This document shows positions 46,925 to 55,984 of a DNA stretch of 64,000 nucleotides, one piece after another (position 1 is the stretch's first letter; the number at the start of each line of letters is the position of its first letter). The notes beneath the pieces were generated by a model. It had not been told where the DNA came from, searched no databases, and was given only the letters and a program-made list of their open reading frames with translations. Made by a program: the position numbers and the translations under genes. Origin of the DNA: Undibacterium_A arcticum (GTDB lineage Bacteria > Pseudomonadota > Gammaproteobacteria > Burkholderiales > Burkholderiaceae_D); the NCBI RefSeq assembly GCF_042660705.1, contig NZ_JBHSUQ010000001.1; one strand, written 5' to 3'.

Positions 46925-47701
46925 ATGCTGATTGTTATTTCGCCGGCCAAAACGCTCGATCTCGACACACCCGCCGGCACCGGAAAATTTACCCAGCCCG
47001 ATTTCATCAAGCACTCGGCTGAACTGATCGATACCTTGCGCACGCTCTCGCCGACACAGATCGGCAGTCTGATGCAAATTTCCGCACCATTGGCACAGCT
47101 AAATACCGCGCGCTACACAGCCTGGTCGCCGAAATTGTCGCCGGATAACGCGAAACAGGCGGTCCTGACGTTCAATGGCGACGTCTACGAAGGCCTGGAT
47201 GCCGCTTCACTGAGCGCCAAACAACTCGACTATACGCAGGCGCACCTGCGCATTTTATCCGGCTTATACGGTCTGTTGCGCCCGCTTGACCTGATGCAAG
47301 CCTATCGGCTGGAAATGGGAACCCGGTTGCCGAATCATCGCGGCCGGAATTTGTATGCGTTTTGGGGCGGATTGGTGACCGAGGCGCTCAATGCCGTCGT
47401 CGCCGAGCGAAATTCGGAAGCACTGGTCAACCTGGCTTCGGAAGAATATTTCAAGGTCGTCCAGCCCGCGCAACTGACGGTGCCGGTGATCACGCCCGTG
47501 TTCGAAGACTGGAAGAACGGTAAATACAAGGTGATTTCCTTCTATGCCAAGCGCGCGCGCGGGCTGATGGCGCGCTTCGCCGCGCAAAAAGGCATCACGC
47601 GGCCGTCAAAACTGAAGGCGTTCAACCTTGAGGGCTATGCGTTCGACGAAAATGGTTCCAGCGAGCGCAGCTGGCTGTTCCGGCGTCGGCTGCCGGGTTA
47701 A
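46925..47701 (+). CDS. yaaA: Peroxide stress protein YaaA (DUF328)
   Basis: A 258-residue YaaA, which in E. coli lowers intracellular free iron during H2O2 stress and has a DNA-binding fold. The N-terminus reads MLIVISPAKTLDLDTPAGTG. Conserved blocks are LTFNGDVYEGLDAASLSAKQ, LRILSGLYGLLRPLDLMQAY, RLEMGTRLPNHRGRNLYAFW and VISFYAKRARGLMARF. The length is normal and the frame intact. It is divergent from the PIN-domain gene with a 28-base gap, so their promoters must overlap the coding starts. Confidence 0.95.
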   Translation: MLIVISPAKTLDLDTPAGTGKFTQPDFIKHSAELIDTLRTLSPTQIGSLMQISAPLAQLNTARYTAWSPKLSPDNAKQAVLTFNGDVYEGLDAASLSAKQLDYTQAHLRILSGLYGLLRPLDLMQAYRLEMGTRLPNHRGRNLYAFWGGLVTEALNAVVAERNSEALVNLASEEYFKVVQPAQLTVPVITPVFEDWKNGKYKVISFYAKRARGLMARFAAQKGITRPSKLKAFNLEGYAFDENGSSERSWLFRRRLPG

Positions 47702-47745
47702 GCGTTGGCATGGACGCATACACTGGGCTGGATTCGGCTCGCACA

Positions 47746-47781
47746 GAAAAAAGCCTCGCGACATGTACTGCGAGGCTGTTT
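47746..47781 (+). terminator. Intrinsic terminator after yaaA
   Basis: AGCCTCGC, a 10-base loop, GCGAGGCT, then GTTTG; an AAAAAA tract precedes the stem, so it may serve both strands. Confidence 0.7.
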
Positions 47782-47807
47782 GATGACTGAATTTAAGGAT
47801 ATCTTTT

Positions 47808-47962
47808 GTCGTCCCAACGAACGCTGGGACCCAGTGGCGTACGTTGCGCTAAGACCCATCTTGCTCCTCGTTTAGCCTTAAAACGACGTGTTTCCTGTTC
47901 GCGTTAGGCGTTAACGGTGCGTGACGAAAGACACTGGGTTCCAGCGACCTGTGGAACGACCC
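47808..47962. repeat. Pair of inverted REP-like units
   Basis: A 37-base unit beginning GTCGTCCCAACG and containing GCTGGGACCCAGTG occurs at the left end, and an inverted relative (GTCGTTCCACAGG ... GCTGGAACCCAGTG on the minus strand) at the right end, about 80 bases apart. Such pairs are typical of palindromic extragenic elements. With the yaaA terminator it fills the 335-base gap between yaaA and bamD. Confidence 0.55.
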
Positions 47963-48038
47963 GGCCTTTGAATTCAGGGACACCCTTAAAGTTGACTTGA
48001 CTGCGCTGGCCTGACTGTTGGATCAGTTAGCCAATCGA

Positions 48039-48836
48039 TTACCAGATTTTCCACCAGGGCTCGTTGCTTTTTTTCTCTGCTTTCAGCAAGGCGCTGTTGG
48101 GAAAATTCTTTTTGAACACGCGGTCAGCGTCATCGCGCAGGTCGGTGGTCCCCAGCTTGTCGTAACAACGTACCATCAGCAGCAAGGCCTGTTCGGTCGC
48201 TGGGGCATCGGGATAGTCCGTCACCGCCGCCTGTGCGCGATTGACCGCCGACAGATACGCGCCGCGGCGATAGTAGTAGTTGGCGACATGGACCTCGTAC
48301 TGCGCCATCGCGTTCACCAGATATTTCATGCGCAGGATCGCATCGGGTGTGTAGGTGCTATTGGGGAATTTTTGCACCAATTGCTTGAAGGCATCGAAAG
48401 CGTCGCGCGTCGCTTTCGGATCACGCTCGGTCAGATCCTGACGCGTCAGAAAGTCGAGCAGGCCGGGCTTGTCATTGAAGTTGATCAACCCGCGCAGGTA
48501 ATACATGTAGTCCACATTCGGGTGATTCGGATGCAGTTTGATGAAGCGCTCGGCGGCGGCCAACGCTTGCGCCGGGTCGGCCTGACGATAGTAGGCATAG
48601 GCGATTTCCATTTGCGCCTGCAGTGCATAAGTGCCGAACGGATAGCGCGATTCCAGGCTCTCAAACAGCTTGATTGATCGTTCGTAATTGCCGCCTGCTA
48701 GTTCATCGCTGGCCTCCGAGTATAATTTGGCAGCTGACCACGTCTTGGTTTCGTCGATTTTTTCTGGCAGCAGACCACATGCTGACAGCGATAGGGCAAC
48801 TACGATTGTGGCGATTTTCAAGAATTTATTTTGCAT
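48039..48836 (-). CDS. bamD: Outer membrane assembly lipoprotein BamD
   Basis: A 265-residue lipoprotein of the BAM complex that folds beta-barrel proteins into the outer membrane. Signal peptide with lipobox: MQNKFLKIATIVVALSLSAC, lipidated Cys at residue 20. Five TPR repeats follow, including LYSEASDELAGGNYERSIKL, YPFGTYALQAQMEIAYAYYR and HPNVDYMYYLRGLINF. It ends EKKSNEPWWKIW. The start at 48836 gives the proper signal peptide, although the ribosome-binding site is weak. It is divergent from rluD with a 53-base gap, the usual betaproteobacterial arrangement. Confidence 0.95.
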   Translation of the reverse strand: MQNKFLKIATIVVALSLSACGLLPEKIDETKTWSAAKLYSEASDELAGGNYERSIKLFESLESRYPFGTYALQAQMEIAYAYYRQADPAQALAAAERFIKLHPNHPNVDYMYYLRGLINFNDKPGLLDFLTRQDLTERDPKATRDAFDAFKQLVQKFPNSTYTPDAILRMKYLVNAMAQYEVHVANYYYRRGAYLSAVNRAQAAVTDYPDAPATEQALLLMVRCYDKLGTTDLRDDADRVFKKNFPNSALLKAEKKSNEPWWKIW

Positions 48837-48889
48837 ATTTTTTGCAGGACGGATTTCAACTTTGGACTGAATTAGGCAGATTATAGCCG

Positions 48890-49930
48890 ATGGGACTTGC
48901 TGTGATATTAACGACCGCGCCAAATAGCGACGAACGGATTTCCGATGTCGAGATCGACGATCTCGACGATGTCGGCGCCAACCTGGCGGACATGCCGCCG
49001 ATTGCATTAAAGCTCACGCCAGGCGCCTGCGGGCAGCGATTGGACAAGATCATCTCGACACTGGTGCCGCAATTTTCGCGCAGCCGACTGCAGCAATGGA
49101 TCGAGGCTGGTTTTGTTACCGTCGACGGCCAGCCTGCACGCGCCAAGATGACGGTTTTCGGCGATGAAAGTATCCTCATTTTGCCGCAGGCAGCGCCGGA
49201 AGACGATGCCTACAAGGCGGAACCGATGGATCTTGCGATCGTGTACGAGGATGCCGCGATTCTTGTGATCGACAAACCAGCCGGCCTGGTCGTGCATCCC
49301 GCCGCCGGCAATTGGTCGGGCACCCTGCTCAACGGCCTGTTGCATCATTTTCCGCAGATTGCGGGGGTCCCGCGCGCCGGGATCGTGCATCGCCTGGATA
49401 AAGACACCAGCGGCCTGATGGTGGTCGCAAAAACGCTCGAAGCGCATACTGATCTGGTGCGCCAATTGCAGGCACGCGCCGTGAAACGCGAATATCTGGC
49501 GCTGGTCTGGGGCTTGCCGCATCTGAGCGGTACGGTCGATGCGCCAATGGGGCGTCATCCACGCGACCGTATCAAAATGGCGGTACTGGAGGAGAGCATG
49601 CGCGCCAAACCGGCGATCACCCACTATCAGCGTATTGCGTCGGGGGCGCTGGATCGCCGTGCCGTCAGCCTGGTGCGCTGTCAACTTGAAACCGGCCGCA
49701 CCCATCAGATTCGCGTACACATGCTGTCGCTGGGATTCCCGCTGGTCGGCGATGTCTTGTATGGGAAGTCACACCTGGCACCGTTTTTCCCGCGTCAGGC
49801 CTTGCAGGCTTGGCGTCTCGGACTGGTTCATCCGGTCAGCGGCGAATTTTGCGAATGGTCGGTGCCGCTGGCGCAGGACTTTTCAGCCCTGCTGGAGCGC
49901 GCCGAAATCGCGATTCCGGAACAATGGTGA
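48890..49930 (+). CDS. rluD: 23S rRNA pseudouridine synthase RluD
   Basis: A 346-residue RluD, which makes pseudouridines in helix 69 of 23S rRNA. An S4 RNA-binding domain lies at about residues 45-105 (GQRLDKIISTLVPQFSRSRL). The RluA-family catalytic domain has AGIVHRLDKDTSGLMVVAKT with the catalytic Asp of HRLDKDT, and ETGRTHQIRVHMLSLGFPLV. The extra N-terminal 40 acidic residues are common in this order. Its end overlaps the start of pgeF by seven bases. Confidence 0.95.
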   Translation: MGLAVILTTAPNSDERISDVEIDDLDDVGANLADMPPIALKLTPGACGQRLDKIISTLVPQFSRSRLQQWIEAGFVTVDGQPARAKMTVFGDESILILPQAAPEDDAYKAEPMDLAIVYEDAAILVIDKPAGLVVHPAAGNWSGTLLNGLLHHFPQIAGVPRAGIVHRLDKDTSGLMVVAKTLEAHTDLVRQLQARAVKREYLALVWGLPHLSGTVDAPMGRHPRDRIKMAVLEESMRAKPAITHYQRIASGALDRRAVSLVRCQLETGRTHQIRVHMLSLGFPLVGDVLYGKSHLAPFFPRQALQAWRLGLVHPVSGEFCEWSVPLAQDFSALLERAEIAIPEQW

Positions 49931-50706
49931 AACATCTGCTGATTCCTGACTGGCCAGACCTGCCGGGCAATATCGGCGCGTTGTCCACCACGCGCCAGGG
50001 TGGCGTCAGCATGATGCCCTATGACGACGGTAGCGGTATCGGACGCGGCGGCATGAATCTGGGGGTGCATGTCGGCGATCGGTCGGAGGCGGTGCAGCAC
50101 AATCGCGCGTTGCTACGCAGTTCGCTGCCAGCGGAGCCGACGTGGCTGTCGCAGGTGCATGGGACCCGGGTGGTGGACGCGGCAGTTGCCAGCGGTGCAC
50201 CGGAAGCCGATGCCAGTTTTACCACCGTGCGTGAGGTAGTGTGCGCGGTGCAGAGCGCCGATTGTCTACCGGTGTTGTTGTGCGATTCGAGCGGGAAAAT
50301 GGTTGGGGCCGCGCATGCCGGTTGGCGTGGGTTGGTTGCCGGCGTGCTGGACAATACCGTCGCCAACATGCGCGACGCCGGCGCCGGCGAGATGCTGGCC
50401 TGGCTTGGTCCGGCGATCGGTCCCATGCACTTCGAGGTCGGTGAGGATGTGCGGCAAGCGTTTGTCGAACGGTTTGTGGATCAAGGCATCGACCCCGATC
50501 AGGCGCGCGCGGCATTTCGTCCGGTGCCCGGCACCACAAAATATCTGGCTGACATCTATCTGCTGGCCAGATCGGTGCTACATCGGCTCGGGGTGACCCG
50601 TATCAGCGGTGGTGATCTAAGTACCGTCAGCGACGCGCACCGGTTTTATTCCTATCGGCGCGACCGGGTGACGGGCCGGATGGCATCGTTGATATGGATC
50701 AAGTAA
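49924..50706 (+). CDS. pgeF: PgeF/YfiH peptidoglycan-editing factor (Cu-oxidase_4 family)
   Basis: A 260-residue PgeF (YfiH, formerly 'multi-copper polyphenol oxidoreductase laccase'). It removes wrongly inserted L-Ser from UDP-MurNAc peptides. The conserved metal site is recognisable: LSQVHGTRVVDA, CAVQSADCLPVLLCDSSGKM and GAAHAGWRGLVAGVLDNTVA (His, Cys, His). It ends YSYRRDRVTGRMASLIW. The start at 49924 (MVKHLLIPDWPDLPGN) overlaps the rluD stop, so the two genes are translationally coupled as in many proteobacteria. Confidence 0.93.
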   Translation: MVKHLLIPDWPDLPGNIGALSTTRQGGVSMMPYDDGSGIGRGGMNLGVHVGDRSEAVQHNRALLRSSLPAEPTWLSQVHGTRVVDAAVASGAPEADASFTTVREVVCAVQSADCLPVLLCDSSGKMVGAAHAGWRGLVAGVLDNTVANMRDAGAGEMLAWLGPAIGPMHFEVGEDVRQAFVERFVDQGIDPDQARAAFRPVPGTTKYLADIYLLARSVLHRLGVTRISGGDLSTVSDAHRFYSYRRDRVTGRMASLIWIK

Positions 50707-50749
50707 ACATCGGTCCATATCGGCGATGATCCAGTCGCCTATTTTTCCT

Positions 50750-50998
50750 TTAAAAATCCTTCGGAGGCTGCTCGTCATGGCCGGATGGATTTTTTTTCGC
50801 CTGTTGTGCGACCAACATATCTGTCTGCGCCATGGCCTCACGTTTTCGCTTGCGTCGCGACCCGCCCATCAGATATAAAATTATTATCAAAGGCAACACG
50901 CAGTACATGAAAAACGTCATAATTCCTGCAACAAATGAGGTCTCTGTCAGAGACATCATGAGCACGACATAGATCCATGCGATTGCAACGATATACAT
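50750..50998 (-). CDS. Small inner-membrane protein, 82 residues
   Basis: Two hydrophobic helices (VAIAWIYVVLMMSL and MTFFMYCVLPLIIILYLMGG) are followed by a basic-then-polar tail (SRRKRKREAMAQTD ... GHDEQPPKDF), predicted cytoplasmic by the positive-inside rule. No family name is recognised, but the composition is that of a real membrane protein. It is divergent from phaC with a 54-base gap. Confidence 0.72.
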   Translation of the reverse strand: MYIVAIAWIYVVLMMSLTETSFVAGIMTFFMYCVLPLIIILYLMGGSRRKRKREAMAQTDMLVAQQAKKNPSGHDEQPPKDF

Positions 50999-51052
50999 AA
51001 ATATTTATTTTCAGCGCAAACTGTAAAGATACGCTCAAATTAGGAGAGCAGC

Positions 51053-52771
51053 ATGAATACGCGTGACCCTCAAGCCATGGCCGCAGCATGGATATCGCAG
51101 TTCGCCGATCCGGCCAGTATGCAATCCTGGGTCAAGTCGGTTCCTCAAACGGGGGCCAATCCACTTGCCGATATTTTGAAAGAGGCCGGTGTCGGAATCG
51201 ATCCTGAGGTTCTGTCCAAGCTGGAAAGCGACTACATGCGCCAGTGTTCGAAATTATGGCAGGACGTGATGACGTCGAAGGTTCCGGCCATTTCGGACAA
51301 GCGTTTTTCGACCGCGGGCTGGCAATCCAACGTGTTTTTATTCGTTCAATGCCGCATCCTATCTGCTGAACGCCCGCTTCCTGCTGGCGCTGGCAGATGC
51401 GGTCGAGGCGCCGGCCAAGACCAAACAGAAGATTCGTTTCGCGGTCCAGCAAATGATCGACGCAATGAGTCCGGCCAACTTCCTGGCAACCAATCCCGAC
51501 GCACAGCAAAAGATTATCGACAGCAAGGGCGAGAGTCTGACCAAGGGTGTCACCAACATGCTGGCCGACATGCACAAAGGCCGCATCTCACTGACCGACG
51601 AAACCGCTTTCGAGGTTGGCAAAAATGTCGCCACCACTGAAGGTGCGGTAGTGTTTGAAAACGCGATGTTCCAGCTGATTCAATACAAACCGCTGACGAC
51701 AACGGTGCACCAAAGGCCGTTGCTGATGGTGCCGCCGTGCATCAACAAGTTTTATATTCTCGATTTGCAACCGGAGAATTCGGTCGTACGCTATGCCATC
51801 GAGCAAGGCCATACGGTGTTCCTGGTGTCATGGCGCAATCCTGACGAATCAATGAGGGTGGCCACCTGGGACCAATATATTGAAGACGGTGCGATCAAGG
51901 CGATCCAGCTGGCGCAAGAAATCTCGGGACAGGAAAAGATCAGTGTTTTTGGCTTCTGCGTTGGCGGCACAATTGTCAGCACGGCCCTTGCGGTGTTGGC
52001 GGCACGCGGCGAGAATCCGGCCGCCAGCCTGACGTTGCTGACCACGCTGCTCGATTTTTCCGATACCGGTATTCTCGATGTGTTTATCGACGAGATGCAG
52101 GTCAACATGCGCGAACAGAAACTCGGCAGTGGTGGTTTGATGCCGGGCCGCGATCTGGCCAGTACGTTCTCTAGCTTGCGACCGAATGATCTGGTCTGGA
52201 ATTATGTGCAGTCGAATTACCTGAAAGGCGAGGAGCCGCCGCCGTTCGATCTGTTGTACTGGAATTCTGACAGTACCAATTTGCCAGGTCCCATGTTCTG
52301 CTGGTACCTGCGCAACACCTATCTGGAAAACAGTTTGAAAGTGCCGGGCAAGCTCACCGTGGCGGGCGAAAGGTCGATCTCACGAAGATCAATGCACCGA
52401 CCTTCATTTACGGTTCGCGCGAAGACCATATTGTGCCGTGGACTGCGGCATTTGCGTCGATGCGCATACTCAATCCGAAAAAGGCAGGCCGGAACCGTTT
52501 CGTACTCGGCGCATCGGGCCATATCGCCGGCGTCATCAACCCGGCCAGCAAGAAAAAGCGCAACTACTGGAGCAACGATCAACCGGTGGCGGATGCCGAT
52601 GGCTGGCTGGCCTCTGCGACTGAGCACGCTGGCAGCTGGTGGCCGGAATGGTCCACTTTTTTGGCGGAACATGCCGGTAAGCAGGTGAAAGCCCCGAGCA
52701 AATTTGGAAGTGCAACATGTAAGCCGATCGAAGCCGCACCCGGACGTTACGTCAAGGTGAGGGCAGACTAA
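51053..52771 (+). CDS. phaC: Class I poly(3-hydroxyalkanoate) synthase (two frameshifts)
   Basis: PhaC polymerises (R)-3-hydroxyacyl-CoA on the surface of PHA granules. About 573 residues when repaired. The lipase-like box with catalytic Cys is VFGFCVGGTIVSTALAVL (Cys near residue 302). The catalytic Asp is in YGSREDHIVPWTAAF and the His in LGASGHIAGVINPASKKK. It starts MNTRDPQAMAAAWISQFADP behind GGAGAGC and ends at 52771 (APGRYVKVRAD). Two breaks lie near 51330 (after STAGWQSN; FNAASYLLNARFLLALADAV resumes) and near 52372 (after KVPGKLTV; DLTKINAPTFIYGSRED resumes). It is followed by phaB 34 bases later. Confidence 0.9.
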
Positions 52772-52804
52772 ACTAACCCAAATGTATCAACTAAACAGGA
52801 GTCG

Positions 52805-53548
52805 ATGATGAACAAACGTGTCGCGTATGTAACTGGTGGAATGGGCGGGATCGGGTCCCCGATTTGCAAGCGCCTGTGCAAGGATGGTTATACGGTGGTG
52901 GCGGGCTGCGGCCCGAATTCGCCGCGCAAGGACAAATGGCTGGCCGACATGCGCGCGCAGGGCTTCGATGTCCACGCGTCCGAAGGCAACGTGTCTGACT
53001 GGGATTCCACCAAGGCCGCATTCGACAAGGTGAAGGCGGAGATCGGCGAAGTCGATATCCTGGTCAACAATGCCGGTATCACGCGCGACGGCCAGTTCCG
53101 CAAGATGACCAAGGACCAGTGGCTTGAAGTGATCGACACCAATCTCAATTCGCTGTTCAACGTCACCAAGCAGGTGATCGATGGCATGGCGGATCGTGGC
53201 TGGGGCCGTATCGTCAATATTTCATCGGTTAACGGACAGAAGGGGCAGTTCGGCCAGACCAATTACTCGACCGCCAAAGCTGGCATCCATGGCTTCACGA
53301 TGGCGCTCGCGCAGGAGGTCGCGACCAAGAGTGTGACAGTCAATACCGTGTCGCCGGGCTATATCGGTACCGACATGGTCAAAGCCATTCGTCCGGAAGT
53401 GCTGGAGAAAATCGTGGCAGGCATTCCCGTCAAACGCCTGGGTGAGCCGGAAGAAATTGCCTCGATCATTTCTTGGATTGTTTCGGAAGAAGGCGGCTAT
53501 GCGACCGGCTCGGACTTCTCACTGAACGGCGGCTTGCACATGGGGTAG
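52805..53548 (+). CDS. phaB: Acetoacetyl-CoA reductase PhaB
   Basis: A 247-residue SDR that reduces acetoacetyl-CoA to (R)-3-hydroxybutyryl-CoA with NADPH. Cofactor motif VAYVTGGMGGIGSPICKRL (TGGxGGIG); DILVNNAGITRDGQFRKM; catalytic S-Y-K in VNISSVNGQKGQFGQTNYST and YSTAKAGIHG. C-terminus SEEGGYATGSDFSLNGGLHM. AGGAG is upstream of the double ATG; 52808 is an equally possible start. It forms an operon with phaC; a phaA thiolase is not in the window. Confidence 0.95.
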   Translation: MMNKRVAYVTGGMGGIGSPICKRLCKDGYTVVAGCGPNSPRKDKWLADMRAQGFDVHASEGNVSDWDSTKAAFDKVKAEIGEVDILVNNAGITRDGQFRKMTKDQWLEVIDTNLNSLFNVTKQVIDGMADRGWGRIVNISSVNGQKGQFGQTNYSTAKAGIHGFTMALAQEVATKSVTVNTVSPGYIGTDMVKAIRPEVLEKIVAGIPVKRLGEPEEIASIISWIVSEEGGYATGSDFSLNGGLHMG

Positions 53549-53567
53549 TCGTGCGGTAGTTGTGGTG

Positions 53568-53590
53568 CGAGGCGGCAGTTGTCCGCCTCG
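53568..53590 (+). terminator. Hairpin after phaB, possible terminator
   Basis: CGAGGCGG, 7-base loop, CCGCCTCG, then TTTGCG. An eight-pair GC stem with a weak T tail 20 bases past the phaB stop. Confidence 0.5.
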
Positions 53591-53724
53591 TTTGCGCTGT
53601 TGATCCTGAGCGCTGCCATTGCTAAGTAGTGGCTTCAACAGTGGTGCTGTGGGTGGTTCGCGTTGCGTTGCAGTAAAATTACGGCAGAACAACATCGGCT
53701 GATGTAATCGTTGTTTTACGCACT

Positions 53725-53765
53725 ATAATGAAGGTATCGCAAGCGAACATGCGTTCGCTTTTTTT
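53725..53765 (+). promoter_or_regulatory. phaR leader: TATAAT box followed by an intrinsic-terminator hairpin
   Basis: A perfect TATAAT at 53725-53730 is followed 13 bases later by AGCGAAC-ATGC-GTTCGCT and a T run (53743-53765), then 51 bases to the phaR start. A transcript begun here would meet the terminator almost at once. No good -35 box is visible. Confidence 0.5.
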
Positions 53766-53816
53766 ACGGCTCAACTGATATACGTTGCGGCGCAATATAT
53801 GTAAATGGGAGCGTCG

Positions 53817-54371
53817 ATGAATAGTGCAAAAAAGATGTCTGAGCGCCTGATCAAGAAGTATCCAAACCGTCGTCTGTATGACACGCAAACAAGTTCCTAC
53901 ATTACGCTCACCGACGTCAAGCAGCTGGTGCTCGATACCGAAGAATTCAAGGTGGTCGATGCCAAGAGCAACGAAGACCTGACGCGCAGCATTTTGCTGC
54001 AGATCATTCTGGAAGAAGAGGCGAACGGACAGCCGATGTTCTCCAGTTCAGCACTGTCGCAGATCATTCGCTACTACGGCCATGCGATGCAGGGCATGAT
54101 GGGCTCGTACCTGGAAAAGAACGTGCAGGCTTTTACCGAGATCCAGAGCAAGCTCACCGAAAACTCGAAGGATCTGTACGAAGGCAAGCCTTTCAGCCCC
54201 GAGATGTGGGCGCAATTCATGAATGTGCAAGGTCCCATGATGCAGGGCATGATGAGCAATTACATCGATCAGAGCAAAAACCTGTTCGTCCAGATGCAGG
54301 AGCAGATGGAAAATCAGACCAAGTCGATGTTTGGTTCCTTCCCGTTCAATCCGACCGACAAGCCCAAGTAA
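53817..54371 (+). CDS. phaR: Polyhydroxyalkanoate synthesis repressor PhaR
   Basis: A 184-residue PhaR, which binds PHA granules and DNA and represses phasin and its own gene. The N-terminal PHB/PHA-accumulation DNA-binding domain has RLIKKYPNRRLYDTQTSSYI and TLTDVKQLVLDTEEFKVVDA. A PHB_acc domain (MFSSSALSQIIRYYGHAMQG) and a Met/Gln-rich amphipathic C-terminal region (QGPMMQGMMSNYIDQSKNLF) follow. GGAG six bases before ATG 53817 favours this start over 53805. It has its own leader, separate from phaCB. Confidence 0.94.
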   Translation: MNSAKKMSERLIKKYPNRRLYDTQTSSYITLTDVKQLVLDTEEFKVVDAKSNEDLTRSILLQIILEEEANGQPMFSSSALSQIIRYYGHAMQGMMGSYLEKNVQAFTEIQSKLTENSKDLYEGKPFSPEMWAQFMNVQGPMMQGMMSNYIDQSKNLFVQMQEQMENQTKSMFGSFPFNPTDKPK

Positions 54372-54420
54372 TTCGAGGTTAGCTGCGCCACGATGCGGCA
54401 AGTCACGGGGGCAGGGCGAT

Positions 54421-54459
54421 GAAAGAGGTACAATGGCGGATTCGTCTTGTACCTCTTTC
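54421..54459 (+). terminator. 13-base-pair hairpin between phaR and rimO
   Basis: GAAAGAGGTACAA and TTGTACCTCTTTC are exact inverted copies with a 13-base loop, followed by TTTTATG, where ATG is the rimO start at 54464. It may terminate phaR transcripts and also leaves rimO with no visible ribosome-binding site. Confidence 0.65.
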
Positions 54460-54463
54460 TTTT

Positions 54464-55825
54464 ATGTCCAGCTCCGCTCAACAAACACCCAAAGTTGGCT
54501 TCGTATCGCTAGGTTGTCCGAAAGCACTAGTCGATTCCGAACAAATCCTTACTCAATTGCGCGCCGAAGGTTACGACACCGCCAAATCCTATGACGGTGC
54601 CGATCTGGTGATCGTCAATACCTGCGGCTTCATCGATGCCGCGGTACAGGAATCGCTCGATGCCATCGGCGAGGCGCTGCATGAGAACGGCAAGGTCATC
54701 GTGACCGGCTGTCTGGGCGCGAAAAAGGATGCGGCCGGCGACGACATCATCTTGAAAGTGCACCCTAAAGTGCTGGCCGTCACCGGCCCACACGCACTGG
54801 GCGAAGTCATGGACGCGGTCCATCTTCACCTGCCGAAACCGCACGCGCCGTTCATCGATCTGGTGCCACCACAGGGCATCAAGCTGACCCCGAAGCACTA
54901 TGCGTATCTGAAAATTTCCGAAGGCTGTAACCACCGTTGCAGTTTCTGCATTATTCCGTCGATGCGCGGCGACCTGGTGTCGCGCCCGATCGCCGACGTC
55001 ATGCTGGAAGCCGAAAATCTATTCAAGGCCGGCGTCAAGGAACTGCTGGTGATCTCGCAAGACACCAGCGCCTATGGCGTCGATGTCAAGTTTCGCACCG
55101 GATTCTGGAACGGCAAGCCGGTCAAGACCCACATGACGCAACTGGTGGAAGCGTTGGGTGAGTTGGCCAAGCACTACGGTGCCTGGGTGCGCCTGCATTA
55201 CGTCTATCCCTATCCGCATGTCGACCAGATCATTCCGATGATGAACGGCGGCCATGTCCTGCCTTATCTGGACGTGCCGCTGCAGCATGCGCACCCGGAT
55301 GTGCTGAAACGCATGAAGCGTCCTGCCAGCGGCGAAAAGAACATTGAACGGATCCAGGCCTGGCGCAAGATGTGCCCGGACATCACGATACGCTCAACCT
55401 TCATCGCCGGCTTTCCTGGCGAAACCGAGGCGGAGTTTCAATATCTGCTCGACTTCATCGAGGAAGCGGAAATCGACCGGCTCGGCTGTTTTGCCTATTC
55501 GCCGGTCGAGGGCGCAACTGCGAACCAGCTCGCCAACCCGGTCCCGGAAGCAGTGCGCGAAGAGCGGCGTGGGCGTTTGATGCAGCTGCAGGAAGGTATT
55601 TCGAAGAAGCGACTGCAGGCGAAGGTGGGCAGCACGATGCGGGTACTGATCGATGAAGTCAATCGCACCTGCGGTGTCGGCCGCTCCAGCGCCGACGCGC
55701 CGGAAATTGATGGCGTGGTGTATGTCAAGCCGCCGTACGAACCGCACAAGAAACTGGTGGTCGGCGAGTTCGTCGATGTGACGGTGACCGCTGCCGATGC
55801 GCATGATTTGTGGGCTGCCGCCTGA
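54464..55825 (+). CDS. rimO: Ribosomal protein S12 methylthiotransferase RimO
   Basis: A 453-residue radical-SAM methylthiotransferase that adds a methylthio group to an Asp of ribosomal protein S12. The N-terminal MTTase domain has conserved Cys residues (VGFVSLGCPKALVDSEQ, VIVNTCGFIDAAVQESL, VIVTGCLGAK) for the auxiliary 4Fe-4S cluster. The radical-SAM motif is KISEGCNHRCSFCIIPSMRG (CxxxCxxC). A C-terminal TRAM domain ends ADAHDLWAAA. The start MSSSAQQTPKVGF at 54464 gives the usual N-terminus. The 5' leader is a strong hairpin, so translation may be controlled. Its reported partner YcaO is encoded at 5926-8128. Confidence 0.95.
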   Translation: MSSSAQQTPKVGFVSLGCPKALVDSEQILTQLRAEGYDTAKSYDGADLVIVNTCGFIDAAVQESLDAIGEALHENGKVIVTGCLGAKKDAAGDDIILKVHPKVLAVTGPHALGEVMDAVHLHLPKPHAPFIDLVPPQGIKLTPKHYAYLKISEGCNHRCSFCIIPSMRGDLVSRPIADVMLEAENLFKAGVKELLVISQDTSAYGVDVKFRTGFWNGKPVKTHMTQLVEALGELAKHYGAWVRLHYVYPYPHVDQIIPMMNGGHVLPYLDVPLQHAHPDVLKRMKRPASGEKNIERIQAWRKMCPDITIRSTFIAGFPGETEAEFQYLLDFIEEAEIDRLGCFAYSPVEGATANQLANPVPEAVREERRGRLMQLQEGISKKRLQAKVGSTMRVLIDEVNRTCGVGRSSADAPEIDGVVYVKPPYEPHKKLVVGEFVDVTVTAADAHDLWAAA

Positions 55826-55880
55826 TTTACTGACATCGCGTGACACTGCGCGATACCGCGCGACACGGCGATTTGATAAG

Positions 55881-55916
55881 ATGCAATTCCGGCCTGGCCG
55901 GGGTTGCATTTTTTTT
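55881..55916 (+). terminator. Intrinsic terminator after rimO
   Basis: TGCAATTCCGGCC, short loop, GGCCGGGGTTGCA, then TTTTTTTT. A long stem with two bulges and eight T residues. Confidence 0.88.
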
Positions 55917-55984
55917 GACCGTTTTTTTTACCGCTTTAGCCTGACACCCCAATTTTGTTCGATCCAACCGCAAACCGGTGCCCC

